From: Larix kaempferi
Taxonomy: Eukaryota; Streptophyta; Pinopsida; Pinales; Pinaceae
Length of the DNA: 64,000 nt
Assembly: GCA_027924585.1 (NCBI GenBank)
Contig: BSBM01000151.1
Coordinates: 8,775,501-8,839,500 of the forward strand
Direction: 5' to 3'
Shown here: piece after piece, positions 11,165 to 22,597 of the stretch
How positions within the stretch are numbered: position 1 is the first letter of the stretch
How the letters are laid out: every line of letters starts with the position of its first letter
Position numbers and translations under genes: made by a program
The notes under the pieces: model-generated
Told to the model about the DNA's origin: nothing
Database searches by the model: none
Seen by the model: the letters and a program-made list of their open reading frames with translations, nothing else

Positions 11165-11986
11165 TGATTGAAGTCAACAATTTTTTATCACATTTAAAAA
11201 AAAAGAAATGAATATTTGTTCCAAATATACAACTTTGTGTTGCAGGAAATTCCCCCTATGGATAGGTTGAATCCCTCTTGGACACATGTAGGTTCCCTAG
11301 ATCCCTAATCCAAGACAGAAAGGAAACAAATGGTACCTAACATCTCCTAGACCCCATTCATAAACAAGAAGGCAAAAACATGAGAAGGAAGGAAGAAGGT
11401 AGATGGCCTACCTTAGTTCATACGGTTATCCTAGATCGTGTCCTAGATGCTTCTCGGTGATCCAACTCTTAGCTTGCAGATCCAAATTTTTGATCCTACA
11501 TACAAAGACAAAGAAAAACACCCTCTGATGTACCAAGTTCATCAAACAAGATCTAACTACCAATTGGAAAACATATGATTGAAGTCAACATTTTTTATCA
11601 CATTTTAAAAACAAGAAATGCATATTTGTTCCAAATATACAACCGTGTGTTGCAGGGAATTCCCCCCTATGGATAGGTTGAATCCCTCTTGGACACAAGT
11701 AGGTTCCCTAGATCCCTAATGCGAGACAAAAAGGAAACAAATGGTACCTAACATCTCCTAGACCTCATTCATACACAAACATGCAAAAACATGAGAATGA
11801 AGGAAGAAGGTAGATGGCCTACCTTAGTCCAGACGATTGTCCTAGACGCTCCTCATTGATCCAGCTCTTAGCTTGCAAATCCAAATTTGTGAGCTTACAT
11901 ACAAAGACAAATATTAACACCTTCTGATGTACCAAGTGTATCGAACAAGATCTAACAACCAATTGGAAAACATATTCATATATCCA
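11165..11986. repeat. About 411-bp tandem duplication across the LTR-B left edge
   Basis: 11165-11575 and 11576-11986 are near-identical, each starting TGATTGAAGTCAAC. Each unit holds about 73 bp of flanking DNA followed by the first roughly 330 bp of the LTR-B long terminal repeat. The duplication therefore happened after LTR-B inserted. Confidence 0.85.
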
Positions 11987-12691
11987 CCAAAAGAGATATG
12001 AAATGGGAGAATATGCTAAGCTATATTAATGGAAAGCCGTGAAAAAAATATACAAAGCTATACCTAACTCTACGACAACATGTCCTTCAATATTCTCTTC
12101 CAAATAAATTTGAGCACCACAATATCATAAGGACCACCTCTCTAAACTTCTTTGCCTCTAAGCCCATTGATCCAAGGTATGAGGCTCTCTTTATAGGATG
12201 GAGAAGCCAAACTACTTGGGAGAAAGAGTTGGATCAAATGAGGATAAGGTGGATCAAGAGAGATTCAAGTTACCTTGAATGGAAATTGAAGAGATATTTG
12301 AAGGATAGGGTGATCCACCCAAGATCAAGCTCGAATCCCAACCCTAAAATCATGGCAAAGTAGTCTCAACGGGATTGTCTCTCCCCCAAGGCAGAGCACA
12401 TAGCGAAAATGTTGTCATTTTAAGTCCCCATAAGGCATGCAAGGAGCGACAGCCTTGTAATTTTTACTCCCCAATCAAGGTATAAGGAGCAAAAATCCCT
12501 TATCAAGGCTCAAAATGAGGTTAGGTCAAGTAGGATTCAACCCCAAAAAGGTTAGGAACTCTCCCAAAGATGGATAGGGAGTGAATAAACCATATAATAG
12601 TGGGTCTCAACATGTTTAAGGAACATCAGACCTTATTCTCCTCATGGTGATGAAGCATGTCAAACTGGAGGTGACAATTTAAGGTGTAACA
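11648..12691 (+). repeat. Full 5' LTR of LTR-B
   Basis: Begins TGTTGCAGG and ends GGTGTAACA; about 1,044 bp. It matches 13663-14676 along its whole length with scattered substitutions and small indels. GGTGCCCCCTAAAG follows immediately and may be a decayed primer-binding site. Confidence 0.82.
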
Positions 12692-13662
12692 GGTGCCCCC
12701 TAAAGTGTGAGGTTAGAATGGATCTGATGACCGAAAACACTTTAACAAGATGTAGATGCAAAGTGTATAGGGAAGAGAGCCATAAAGAAGCTACAATCAA
12801 AGACCAAGCTGTCTATCCATATCATCTTCGAGTCAGGAATACCCATGCTCAGAATAAACTAAATCAGAGCATGGTTGATGACCAATACAATGCATATCCA
12901 TGACGATATTGAATTATAATATGGCCACCGAAAATACAATGTGGATCCATACCTAAAAATGACTGAAGAAGGATCATGGCTACAACAATACAAGGTATAT
13001 CCATGATATAACAATGACACAACCACAGACCAATACAAAGTGGATCTGCGCGACAGTATACATATAAGTGCCAACATGATATCCATGTAGGAACCTACTC
13101 AAAAAATATCCATTGCAACCTGGGTAAAGTACATAACAAGAGTCCCCAAGGTCTTCAACCTGATCCTGAAATGATACGATTCTATCCATGTGAATAAAGG
13201 TCTTGAATTTGAACATGGTAGAGACCACTTGATTACTGGTCATTGATGAAATTTTTTAACAAGCGCGAGGGAAATCACCAGTAATGTCAATGACTCCCAC
13301 GGTATCCTAGTACATTCCAATGAATGTGAATATATAAGATATATCGAGCATATGTTACCCTCCTCAAGCTTAAAAAACAAATAGGTACTCATCGATCATG
13401 ATGGGGAAAATTTTGGAAAATGGGTTAAGTTTTGTTGGAAATCTTTATGGTAGCTTATTGTCGCCCTTAAACACACATGTTTGTGTCTTTCCTTGCAGTT
13501 GGGTAATCTGCTTGCCTCTGAGTCATACCAATTCCATGAGTCATATTACTCCTTTGGTCCATGCAAAGAATGCTTCAGTCATCGTCACATTATGTTTCGG
13601 TCTCTGCTTCATTGATTCAATGCTTCCAAGTCACTTGTCATGCCATCCAATTTTAAGGGGAA
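12692..13662 (+). other. Internal region of LTR-B without coding capacity
   Basis: No Gag or Pol motif in any frame. Contains four degenerate units sharing AATACAA followed by (G/T)-G-A-T-C-C-A-like sequence, starting at 12884, 12933, 12987 and 13032. Open frames of 75-111 codons here have no recognisable motif. Confidence 0.6.
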
Positions 13663-14676
13663 GGTTACAGGAAATCCCCCCTACAAATAGGTTGAATCCC
13701 TCTTGGACACAAGTAGGTTCCCTAGATCCCTAATCCAAGACAAAATGAAACAAGTGGTACTTAACATATCCTAGACCTCATTCATACACAAGCAAGCAAA
13801 GACATGAGAAGGGAAGAAGAAGGTAGATGACCTACCTTAATCCAGGCAGTTTTCCTAGTTGCTCCTCATTGATGCAACTCCTAGCTTGCAGATCCAAATT
13901 TGTGATCCTGCATACAAAGACAAAGAACAACACCTTCTGATGCACCAAGTGTATCAAACAAGATCTAACTACCAATTGGAAAACATATTCATATATCTAT
14001 CAAAAGAGACATGAAATGGGAGAATAGGCCAAGTTATATTAATGGAAATCCATGAACACCATATACAAATCTATACATGACTCTACGGCAACATGTCCTT
14101 CAAGGTTCCATTCCAAATCACTTTGAGCACCACAATATCATAAGTACCATCTCTCTAAGCTTCTTTCCCTCTAAGCCCCTTGACCCAAGGTATGAGGCTC
14201 TCTTTACAGGATGGAGAATCCAAACTACTTGGGAGAAAGAGTTGATTCAAGTGAGGATAAGATGGATCAAGAGAGATTCAGCTTACCTTGAATGTAAATT
14301 CAAGAGATATTTGAAGGATAGGGTGATCCACCCAATATCAAGCTCGAATCCCAGCCCTAAAATCATGGCAAAGTAGTCTCAACGGGATTTTCTCTCCCCC
14401 AAGGCAGAGCACAGGGAAAAAATGTTGTCATTTTCGCTCTCTGGAAGGCATGCAAGAAGTGACAACCTTGTAATTTTTGCTCCCTTACCAAGGCTCAAAA
14501 TAAGGCTAGGTCAAGTAGGATTCAACTACCAAAAGGTTAGGAACTCTGATAAAGATGGCTAGGGAATGAATAAACCATAGAATAGTGGGTCTCAACATGT
14601 TTAGGGAACATCAGACCTTATGCTCCTCATGGTAATGAAACATGTCAAACTGGAGGTCACAATTTAAGGTGTAACA
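13663..14676 (+). repeat. 3' LTR of LTR-B
   Basis: About 1,014 bp. Its first base is changed (GGTTAC in place of TGTTAC) and it ends GTGTAACA, followed by the TSD CTTTG. Confidence 0.82.
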
Positions 14677-14681
14677 CTTTG

Positions 14682-17027
14682 CACATATTTTACATGACAT
14701 GATAGCTCCCTAATATGTGCCTATGCATGCAAGAAAAAAAGGTGGAGATGGAAGTGGCACAATTGTTCTATTTGCTAGAGTTTTGGGATAAGGCACCGTG
14801 CACCATCAATAGGGTTCCTCCTACACATCAATGGTTGACATATTCAACACATTCTCAAACATTTTCCTATGGTGACCTTCAACATAGAGTTCATCATGCT
14901 ATTTATGAATGTCGAGGGCTATTTCCCACTAAACTATTAATTTTATATTTAATCTTCTAGTGATTTAGATGATTTAGTTTGTGTTGCCTTTATGGTTTTA
15001 ATTTTTTATAGCCCGTTTGGCACCATATCTATCATGACACTTTTATATTGTGCACTAAACTATTAATTTTGTATTTAAGAATATAGATCATTTAGCTCAT
15101 GTTTCCTTTATGATTTTATTTTTTTTAACGAAATTGTGATTAGGAAAGAAAGATATTTCATCATTGTAGGATTTTTGTCATAGCAAAATTAGTCGTCACC
15201 TTTTGAATAATAATCAATAAAACTAACGTTGATTAATAAGATCAATATACTAAAGGTAAGCAATGTTCTCCTATCCGTCCATGTCCTGCTTTTAGTGCAC
15301 TTTTTTTCTTGTCCTCCATATAAGTAGTTATGTCAACCCGTGAATTTTGAACATCTGCCTTCATCTTCCCATTCACATGGGATGATGATCCATTACCATT
15401 CAACACAATAATTGTTGCAAATTCATTTGCCCCTCCTTGAACACCCTATAATAGAATATATTTAAGATAAATGGACATAGGAATAGAGGTTTGATCCTCT
15501 CTAGAAACATAATTCATGTTGATATCTAGTTCATAAAGTTATTAATCTAAATTCAATCATCCCATATGGATTTCCCTACCTGATATGTTTGCATTAGATT
15601 CACCACTACTTTTGTGCATATTGGTTTCTGATTCGAAGGGTAGAATATTGGGTGTCACCCCTGAGGCATTCTCAGATTTAACTATTTTCATTTCACTCTT
15701 CAGACCAAGGCTATGCAAAATATAATTTCATGTTTTCCAACTTTAGACCCTCAATATTTTGACCATCTAATGTGTGTGTCTCCTTCTTATGAGATATAAA
15801 CTCTTAGAAATCCCCTTTAACATTAACATCTAAGGTAGACTCATTAGTTGGAACTAACCTGTATAGGCCAAAGAGCTTGCACATTGAAATTCTCATTGGA
15901 ACTTCTCCTCTAAGACGCCCCCATGCTGCTACCAGGAATAGTATGTAACTACTGCTCTAATGTACCCGAATGTTGGATGACTGACCATTGTATCAAGAGC
16001 TAAGAATATAATCCATCATGTTTGATGCAGAGACCAGGACCTGCAACAAACCTAAACACCTATAGGACTAGGATCTATTATCATATTCACAACATATTGT
16101 TGGAATATTCTAACCATCTCATCTTGGCTTTGCATGCATTCCATGCAGTCGTAGGAGAGTCTCCTAGCACCTAGTCCTTATTTTTGCCCCCCTAGAGCTT
16201 AACTTTGGCCATCAGTATCCCTCTTATCCACTTAGAGCAACTTGGTTATATCACTGAATTCCAAAGGTGCCCTCATGCATAATTTTAAGAGCATATAAGT
16301 CAGTTACCTTGATTTAAGGCACTTGTATTCAATCACCACTAGTCAACTGACCACCAGTTCTTGATTTCATGAGTATTAGTACTTACTGAGCCACGATGAC
16401 CACAACAACTCACTAATGCGCCCTTCCACTATTAGTTGGACTTATTTAAATCCCTAATGCACCCTTAGGCCTACCTACTATCAATTAGACTCAGTTAGAC
16501 TTGGTTAGAGTCAATTAACTGGCCAACTAGCACTACCATCAGGAGTTACAACTAGTTCTCTAGTCTAGTGATGGGAATGTTTCCTATCTATTTCTTCCAC
16601 ATCTTTGGATTCATAATGCCTCTAAGTCTCACGAACTTCTCCTTTGTATATGTATTATTTATGTACACATTTACTGAATAATAGATGTAATGGAATTTTT
16701 TCCAATTGTTCATCATTCTCTTGTGTTGTAACATAGTTTTTTTTCTCTACTTTTCCTACACAATTATTTTGATCGCTGTTAGACTTGGTGTGAATTTTAT
16801 CTTTGTCTCTAGATATCTATCAAAATCTCACAAAATATCACACATATAGCCTTTCTTCAAGCATTTAACCGAATTTTGATTAAATTTAATAAAAAACGTG
16901 AACGGAAGAATTTAATTATCATCAATAGAATATGAATCAAAAATAAATCCTTTCCTTTTATTCAGGAACTTATAGAAATATTCAAGGACATACAATTTGA
17001 GAGTCTTATAGTCTTCCTTCTTGGCTA
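14682..17027. other. Degenerate sequence; no assignable gene
   Basis: A duplication of about 126 bp begins at 14927 and 15053 (both start CACTAAACTATTAATTTT). On the minus strand between roughly 15270 and 16180 several frames are unusually poor in stops (for example a stretch containing SQDEMVRIFQQYVVNMI), suggesting an old coding region. I could not assign it to a family. The right end (about 16980-17027) carries SQEGR on the minus strand, the continuation of Gypsy-D RNase H. Confidence 0.4.
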
Positions 17028-17765
17028 AAAACTATTAAATATACAGCATCATGAGACATTCTCCAAACCAATCTTGTGTAGCCAAGATTGATCCTCCCGT
17101 ATAGAGGTAAGCACTCTAATTGCCTTCCGTGTAAATTTTATTCCTCACGTATAGAGTTACTCGATCAAAGTAATGATGTTGTAAAGTCTTGTTGGAAAAG
17201 ACTCTGAACTTGTGTGTCAAGTAATTATTATCATGTGAACGTTCCGTATAAAGGTATCCATGAGATGGACCTCTCGTATAGAGTTAGACCTTATGTATAA
17301 AAGTCATTCTTTACTTGTTAAAAGCATTCAATGTTGTATGATGTATTATTAACCATGATCACCAGTTGTTATTATGTCTCCTTTAGTGATTAATCACCTC
17401 TAAAGTGAATTATTTTAGCATATGATCATTTGGTCCGGAATAATATAATATGATCACAACATCTGATAATTCTTCTTAGTACAATGTAATGTGATGGATA
17501 ATTAAAGTTATCACATATTGACCACGCAATAAAAGATAAAGAAATAAAAGATAAAGCATAGAGATCAAGAGAATTCAAAATTTCCCATGCAAACACTTAA
17601 ACTAATTAAAGAGAACTCGAATTTTTAAAGCTTCAGTTAAGTATCAATGCTTCAGTTAACGCATCGGTTAAAGATATGCCTTAGTTAACTAAGGAACTCA
17701 CAATGGTCACTTCAATTAAATAAATCAACATGATTTCAGTTAACTGAGTGTAAAATAAGGACTAG

Positions 17766-17793
17766 TTAACTAAAGTGTTTTCACTTTAGTTAA
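17766..17793. promoter_or_regulatory. Perfect 12-bp hairpin in Copia-C LTR
   Basis: TTAACTAAAGTG, loop TTTT, CACTTTAGTTAA. The identical hairpin is kept in the other LTR at 23310-23337 although the LTRs are otherwise well diverged. It sits among several single copies of the same motif in both orientations. Confidence 0.6.
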
Positions 17794-18103
17794 ACTAATA
17801 GACGACACTTCAGTTAAAGAGAGTTAACAAAGTGACAACAAAGAAGATATAGTTAACTAAGTGTTATTGCATGACAACACTTATGTTAAACTAAAATATG
17901 ACACTTGCATTTCGACACTTAAGTTAACAACCTAACTAAGTGGGAAAGATTTCGGTTAAGAGGCGAGTTCATCCTAAGTGACAGCTCAATGAGATAAAGC
18001 ACTGCATGAGAAGTGGGGCGCACCTTTGCATGAAAGATTAATACATCCAGTTTGAGGGCGAGTTCATCTTGAAGTTAGAAGTTAAAAATAGAAGAGAAGA
18101 ATG

Positions 18104-18111
18104 TATAAATA
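18104..18111 (+). promoter_or_regulatory. TATA box of Copia-C LTR
   Basis: TATAAATA, about 400 bp before the LTR end, is also present at 23662-23669 in the right LTR. The placement fits a U3/R boundary shortly downstream. Confidence 0.6.
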
Positions 18112-18514
18112 TTTTATACGGGATTGATGAATCCAATGTGAAGTGAATTCTCTTCTCCATTGAAGGCAAGGCGCTTCTCTTTGTGCAGGGTATTGTTTGT
18201 GCTTGTTATTTTTGTGTTGGGCACACATCCGATTGATCTCTCTTCTCTATTGCTTATGTGTATTCATCAAGAGTGTTTGGTGATCTCTTATATTCCGGAA
18301 GCAATCTGCTATGTTGTAAAAGAAAGAATTATCTGCTATCCATTATATCATACTAAGAAGAATTGTTGGGTTTTTTGTTCTCATAATTTTGAGGATTTTC
18401 CCTAGGGTATATCTTGTGTTATGGTTGTATGAATTTCATGGATTTAATTGTCTCGTTGCTTCAAGTATCTGCTTCTAAAATCATTATAGATCAAATCTCA
18501 ACCAAAGTTCAACA

Positions 18515-18526
18515 TGGTATCAGATC
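18515..18526 (+). other. Primer-binding site of Copia-C (tRNA-iMet type)
   Basis: TGGTATCAGATC directly follows the 5' LTR. It differs from the initiator-Met complement only near its end. Confidence 0.85.
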
Positions 18527-18599
18527 TTAGGGCGTGAAGGAGCTCAGTTTTTCATGCCAGCCAGAGCCTACGTTGATCCTGATAAGTTGAGCACAAGAT

Positions 18600-19420
18600 T
18601 TGAAGACTATGGCATCTGTCTCTGTACGACCAGAAGACCATATTGAGGCACCTAAAACTTCAACACTTGGAAGGATTGGATTCTCAACATCCTAGAGTAG
18701 CATGACTTGGATGGCTATGTATCCACTGTGGTGTGGGAGCCTATATCTAATGCAGGGCACATAAACTTCAAGAAGAACCATGCTAAGGCCAAACACATCA
18801 TCTATGATTCGATAAAAGATACCTTGATGCCTGTGATCACACAGCTGAAGACCACGAAAGAATTTTATGATACATTGACTAATCTATATGAGAAGAAGGC
18901 CCTGATTCAAAAGAGGGCATTGAAGAATAGATTCGAAACTTAAATATGGAGACAGATGAGACAATGGCCTCCTTCTTATCCAAGATCTCTCAGGTAAGAG
19001 ATCAGTTGGCTAGTATTGGAGTAGTGGTGGATGAAGATGATCTTCTCCAAACCGTTATTGATGGTCTCCCATCCTCATGGGAGACATTATTGGCTGCGGT
19101 AAATGGTCGAGAGGTACAACCTAACTTCGAAAGGTTGTGACATGTCTGTCTCCAAGAGGAGGGGCGAATCCAGAGCAAATCGGTGTGCATCAAAGAAGAA
19201 AATATTTCCCTCATGGAAAGAATGAAGAAAGGAAACAAACCCTTTTTCCAAAATAAGTTCTCTCATATAAAGAAGAAGGATTTCAACAAAGGCTTTGACA
19301 ATTCAAAAGGTACATGCTTCAATTGCAACAAGAAAGTCCATTTCTCAAGAGAGTTCAAAGTGGAGTGGAAAGGAAAGTTTCATGCTTCTACCACCATAGA
19401 AGATCAAACCACTCAAAATA
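18600..19420 (+). pseudogene. gag: Copia-C gag remnant
   Basis: Pieces in shifting frames carry a UBN2-type Gag: 18707-18943 (IIYDSIKDTLMPVI, then TLTNLYEKKALIQK) and 18946-19140 (MASFLSKISQVRDQL, then TVIDGLPSSWE). The zinc knuckle reads CFNCNKKVHFSREF (about 19316-19357), with the last Cys of CX2CX4HX4C replaced by Phe. Stops at 18941-18943 and 19138-19140 break it. It would have coated element RNA in virus-like particles. Confidence 0.85.
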
Positions 19421-22400
19421 ATGCATCCGAAGAAAAGGAGACAAGGAAGGAGCATTACCTTATCTCATCCCTTTCGAGATCCGTCATCACAAATGCAGAC
19501 ACATGGTTGATTGATAGTGGTGCATCCAAACATATGACTGGTTACAAGAGTTCCATCACCGATCTAAAGGAGAAAGAATTCACATGCATAGTATAGTTGG
19601 GGGACAACTCAACTTATTTGATCCAAGGAGTTGGATCCACCTCATTCCAGTTGCGCACCGATGATATTATACATGTGGAGGAAATTCTATATGTTCGAGT
19701 CTTGAAGAAGAACATGCTTTCAATTTCGGTTCTTGAAGACAAAGGCTTCAGAGTTATCTTCATGGATAACAAAGCACTTTTATGGCCGAAGACCAAAATC
19801 CTAGAATCTGTTTTTGTGATTGGAGTTTGAGAGAGAGGACCCTACAAGGTACCTAGGAAGTACATTCAAGCTATGATTCACCACACTATCATTCCATGTG
19901 ATATATTGCACCGAAGGCTTGGACACCTACACTACAGATCACTACCAGGACTTCAAAAGATGGTAAAAGGTATGCCTGTATTTTATTTTGAGCATGATAG
20001 TGTATGTTGGGGTTGTGCACTTGGGAAGAATGTTAAGAAAAAAAATTCTAGCAGTTCTACTAGATCTAAAGGGATTTTAGATTTAATACATTCTAATTTA
20101 TGTGGTACAATGTCATCCCCCTCTCTGAGTGGATTCTTATATTATGTACTATTCATAGATGATTTTCTAGGAAGTCATGGATTTATTTCATGAAGGCTTA
20201 AAGTGAAACTCTTAGAAAATTTAAAGAGTTTAAAGCCCTAGTTGAAAATCAGAAAGAAAAGCGCATCCATGCATTAAGGTATGATAATGGAGGTGAATTT
20301 GATTCACATGCATTTAATTAGTTATGTAGTGATGTAGTTATGTAGACAGTTAGAAGTACCATGCAACCCTCAACAAAATGGGGTTGTCGAAAGGAATAAT
20401 AGAACCAATGTGAGGTTGCAAAAGCCATGATGCATGATCAAGATATGTCTACCTCATTAGGGGAAGAATCCACCCACATAGATGTTCACATCCAAAATAG
20501 AAGCCCGCATTACATTCTAGATGAGAAGACACCAAAAGAAGTGTTTACAGGTGAGAAGCCAGGCATCTCACACTTGAGAATCTCCGGTATCCATGTATAC
20601 ATTCATGTACCAAAAGAAAAGAGAACAGAGATGGATCCTTCTAGAAATAAAGGAACCTTTGTGGGTTATAGCGAGTCATCTAAAGAATACCTAATATATG
20701 TACCTGGTGAGAGACACATTGAATTCAGCTGAGATGTTACCGTCCATGAGGAAGCTGCTTTCAAAAGATCGAAAGATATTCAATGTGATTCAGTGATGGA
20801 GGATATCGAGTCTGATTGTCCCCCTCCAGAGTTTGAGAGGGAGAAACCAGAAGATACCTTAGATTTGCTAGCTCTTGAAGAACCAGTAGAACTGGTTGAG
20901 AGGTCACCTGATTAACCTCCCGCTAAAATAAGATCTACTTGGTTCCGATACATCTTACAAAATGAAGAGAAACATGGAGCACCGGCAGGATCATCCAGAG
21001 AGCGCAAGCAACCTGACAGATATTCAGGGTATGTTGCATTGATGAGTCACATCAGTGATTCAGAACCATCCTCATATGAAGAAGATGCAAAGAAACAAGT
21101 TTAGAAAGATGCAATGACATAAGAGTACAAATCTATAATGAAGAATGATGTTTGTAGGCTTTTCCCAAACCTGATGGGAATTCCATTATGACTTCCAAAT
21201 GGATTTACAAGATAAAGCATACTACGGATAGTAGCATTGAGAAGTATAAATATGGATTCATTAGAAGAGGTTTCTCTCATAAAGAAGGCATCAATTATGA
21301 TGAGACCTTTGCCCCAGTTGAAAGGTACACCACAATCTGAGCAATGATTGCACTTGCATATGTTCTAGGATGGAAACTTCACAAGATGGATGTGAAGACA
21401 TCCTTCCTCAATGATGAGGTTGAGGAAGAGGTTTATGAATGATTTGTGGTGCCTGGGAAGGAGTCCCATGTTTTCAAGCTAAATAAATCTCTATATGGTA
21501 TTAAGCAATCCCCTAGGGATTGGTACTCCAAAATTGATAGCTACCTTCATAAACTAGGTTTCTGTAATAGTGAAGCTGATCCAAATTTGTACTTCAAAGT
21601 AGTGACGAACCAACCATTGATATTGGTTTTGTATGTTGATGATTTGTTTCTCACTAGATAGGAACATATCATTGCTTAGTGCAAGAGGTATCTCACCTCA
21701 GATTTCGAGATGAAAGACTTAGGTATAATGCACTACTTTATTGGCCTTGAGATCTGGCAGAGAAAAGATGAAAATTTTATATCTCAAGGGAAGTACACTG
21801 TGGATATATTGAGCATGTTTGGCATGATAGATTGCAAATCTATGACTACACCGATGGTTTCCAATTTGAGGAAACTTCATGAATCTGGATCTAGATCAAA
21901 TCCAGTAGATACCACTTTTTATAGATAGCTTATAGGCTCGCTAATGTACTTGACACATTCGAGGCCTGATATATTTTATGCCGTGAGAATTCTGATTCAA
22001 TTAATGGTTGATCTGAGACATGGACAATGGACAGCTGCTAAGCATGTGCTTAGGTACCTTCAATGTACAATTTCATATGGACTCAGATATGCCTCCGGTG
22101 GAGGAGTCATGTTACTTGGCTATACAGACTCAGATTAGGGAGGAATCATTGCGGACCGTAAGAGTACATCCGAATACTATTATAGCCTAGGATCAGCTAT
22201 GATATCTTGGTCCAACAGGAAGTAGGGCTCTATAGCCCAGAGCACTACCTAAGTAGAATACATGGCTGCTAGTGTTTCCTGCCGAGAAGCAGTGTGGCTT
22301 AGAAAGCTACTTGCAGGGTTGTTCGGTGAAAATATTGAACCTACATTTATTAGGTGTGATAATCAAAGTTGCATCAAGCTTTCCAAAAACCTAGTGTTTC

Positions 22401-22585
22401 ATGACAAGTCGAAGAACATTGAAATGAAGTATCACATCATCTGAGAGATGGTCTAGAAAGGTACAATGAAACTTTAGTACATTTCTATTGATGAGCATAT
22501 TGCAGATGTGTTAACAAATCCTCCTTCAGCGACAAACTTCAGGTACTTCCGAGACAATCTTGGTATGGTAGAGAATGCCTCCCTC
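19421..22585 (+). pseudogene. pol: Copia-C pol remnant: protease, integrase, RT, RNase H
   Basis: Protease motif LIDSGASKHMTG near 19507. Integrase: HRRLGHLHYRSLPG and CWGCALGK zinc region, then DLIHSNLCG, in which the first catalytic Asp is Asn, and RYDNGGEF. RT: KMDVKTSFLND, then LVLYVDDLFLTR (about 21629-21660), keeping both aspartates. RNase H: YTDSD, DRKSTSE, CDNQSCIKLS and ADVLTN. More than fifteen in-frame stops and several frame changes interrupt it, many arising from Trp, Gln or Arg codons. The protein order and motifs are of the Tork/TAR type (lineage by impression only). Confidence 0.88.
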
Positions 22586-22597
22586 GCTGAGAGGGAG
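22586..22597 (+). other. Polypurine tract of Copia-C
   Basis: GCTGAGAGGGAG sits directly before the right LTR start (TGTTAAATG). Confidence 0.75.

Larger units (their letters stand above)
11238..14676 (+). mobile_element. LTR-B: non-autonomous LTR retrotransposon
   Basis: Termini are TGTTGC...GTAACA. The 5-bp flank CTTTG occurs just before 11238 (11233-11237) and just after 14676 (14677-14681), a clean TSD. Two long direct repeats (11648-12691 and 13663-14676) are the LTRs, with about 971 bp between them and no retrotransposon protein. A purine tract (TTTTAAGGGGAAGG, 13651-13664) borders the right LTR, setting plus orientation. The true left edge is 11238; the copy of that edge at 11648 arose by tandem duplication, and its flank is CCGTG rather than CTTTG. 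It must have used proteins of another element. Confidence 0.82.
17033..18514 (+). repeat. 5' LTR of Copia-C
   Basis: 1,482 bp, ending TTCAACA just before the PBS. It has a spaced repeat of CC(G/A)TATA(A/G)AG(G/T)T-like units in its first 280 bp, a block of TTAACTAAG/CACTTCAGTTAA motifs (about 17630-17950), and a TATAAATA box near 18104. Confidence 0.9.

Noticed and set aside
18160-18405. 81-codon frame present in both Copia-C LTRs (also 23718-23963) with a signal-peptide-like start
   Set aside because: The first codon is TTG, not ATG, and the two copies differ at about 20 of 81 residues, so nothing suggests selection for a protein.
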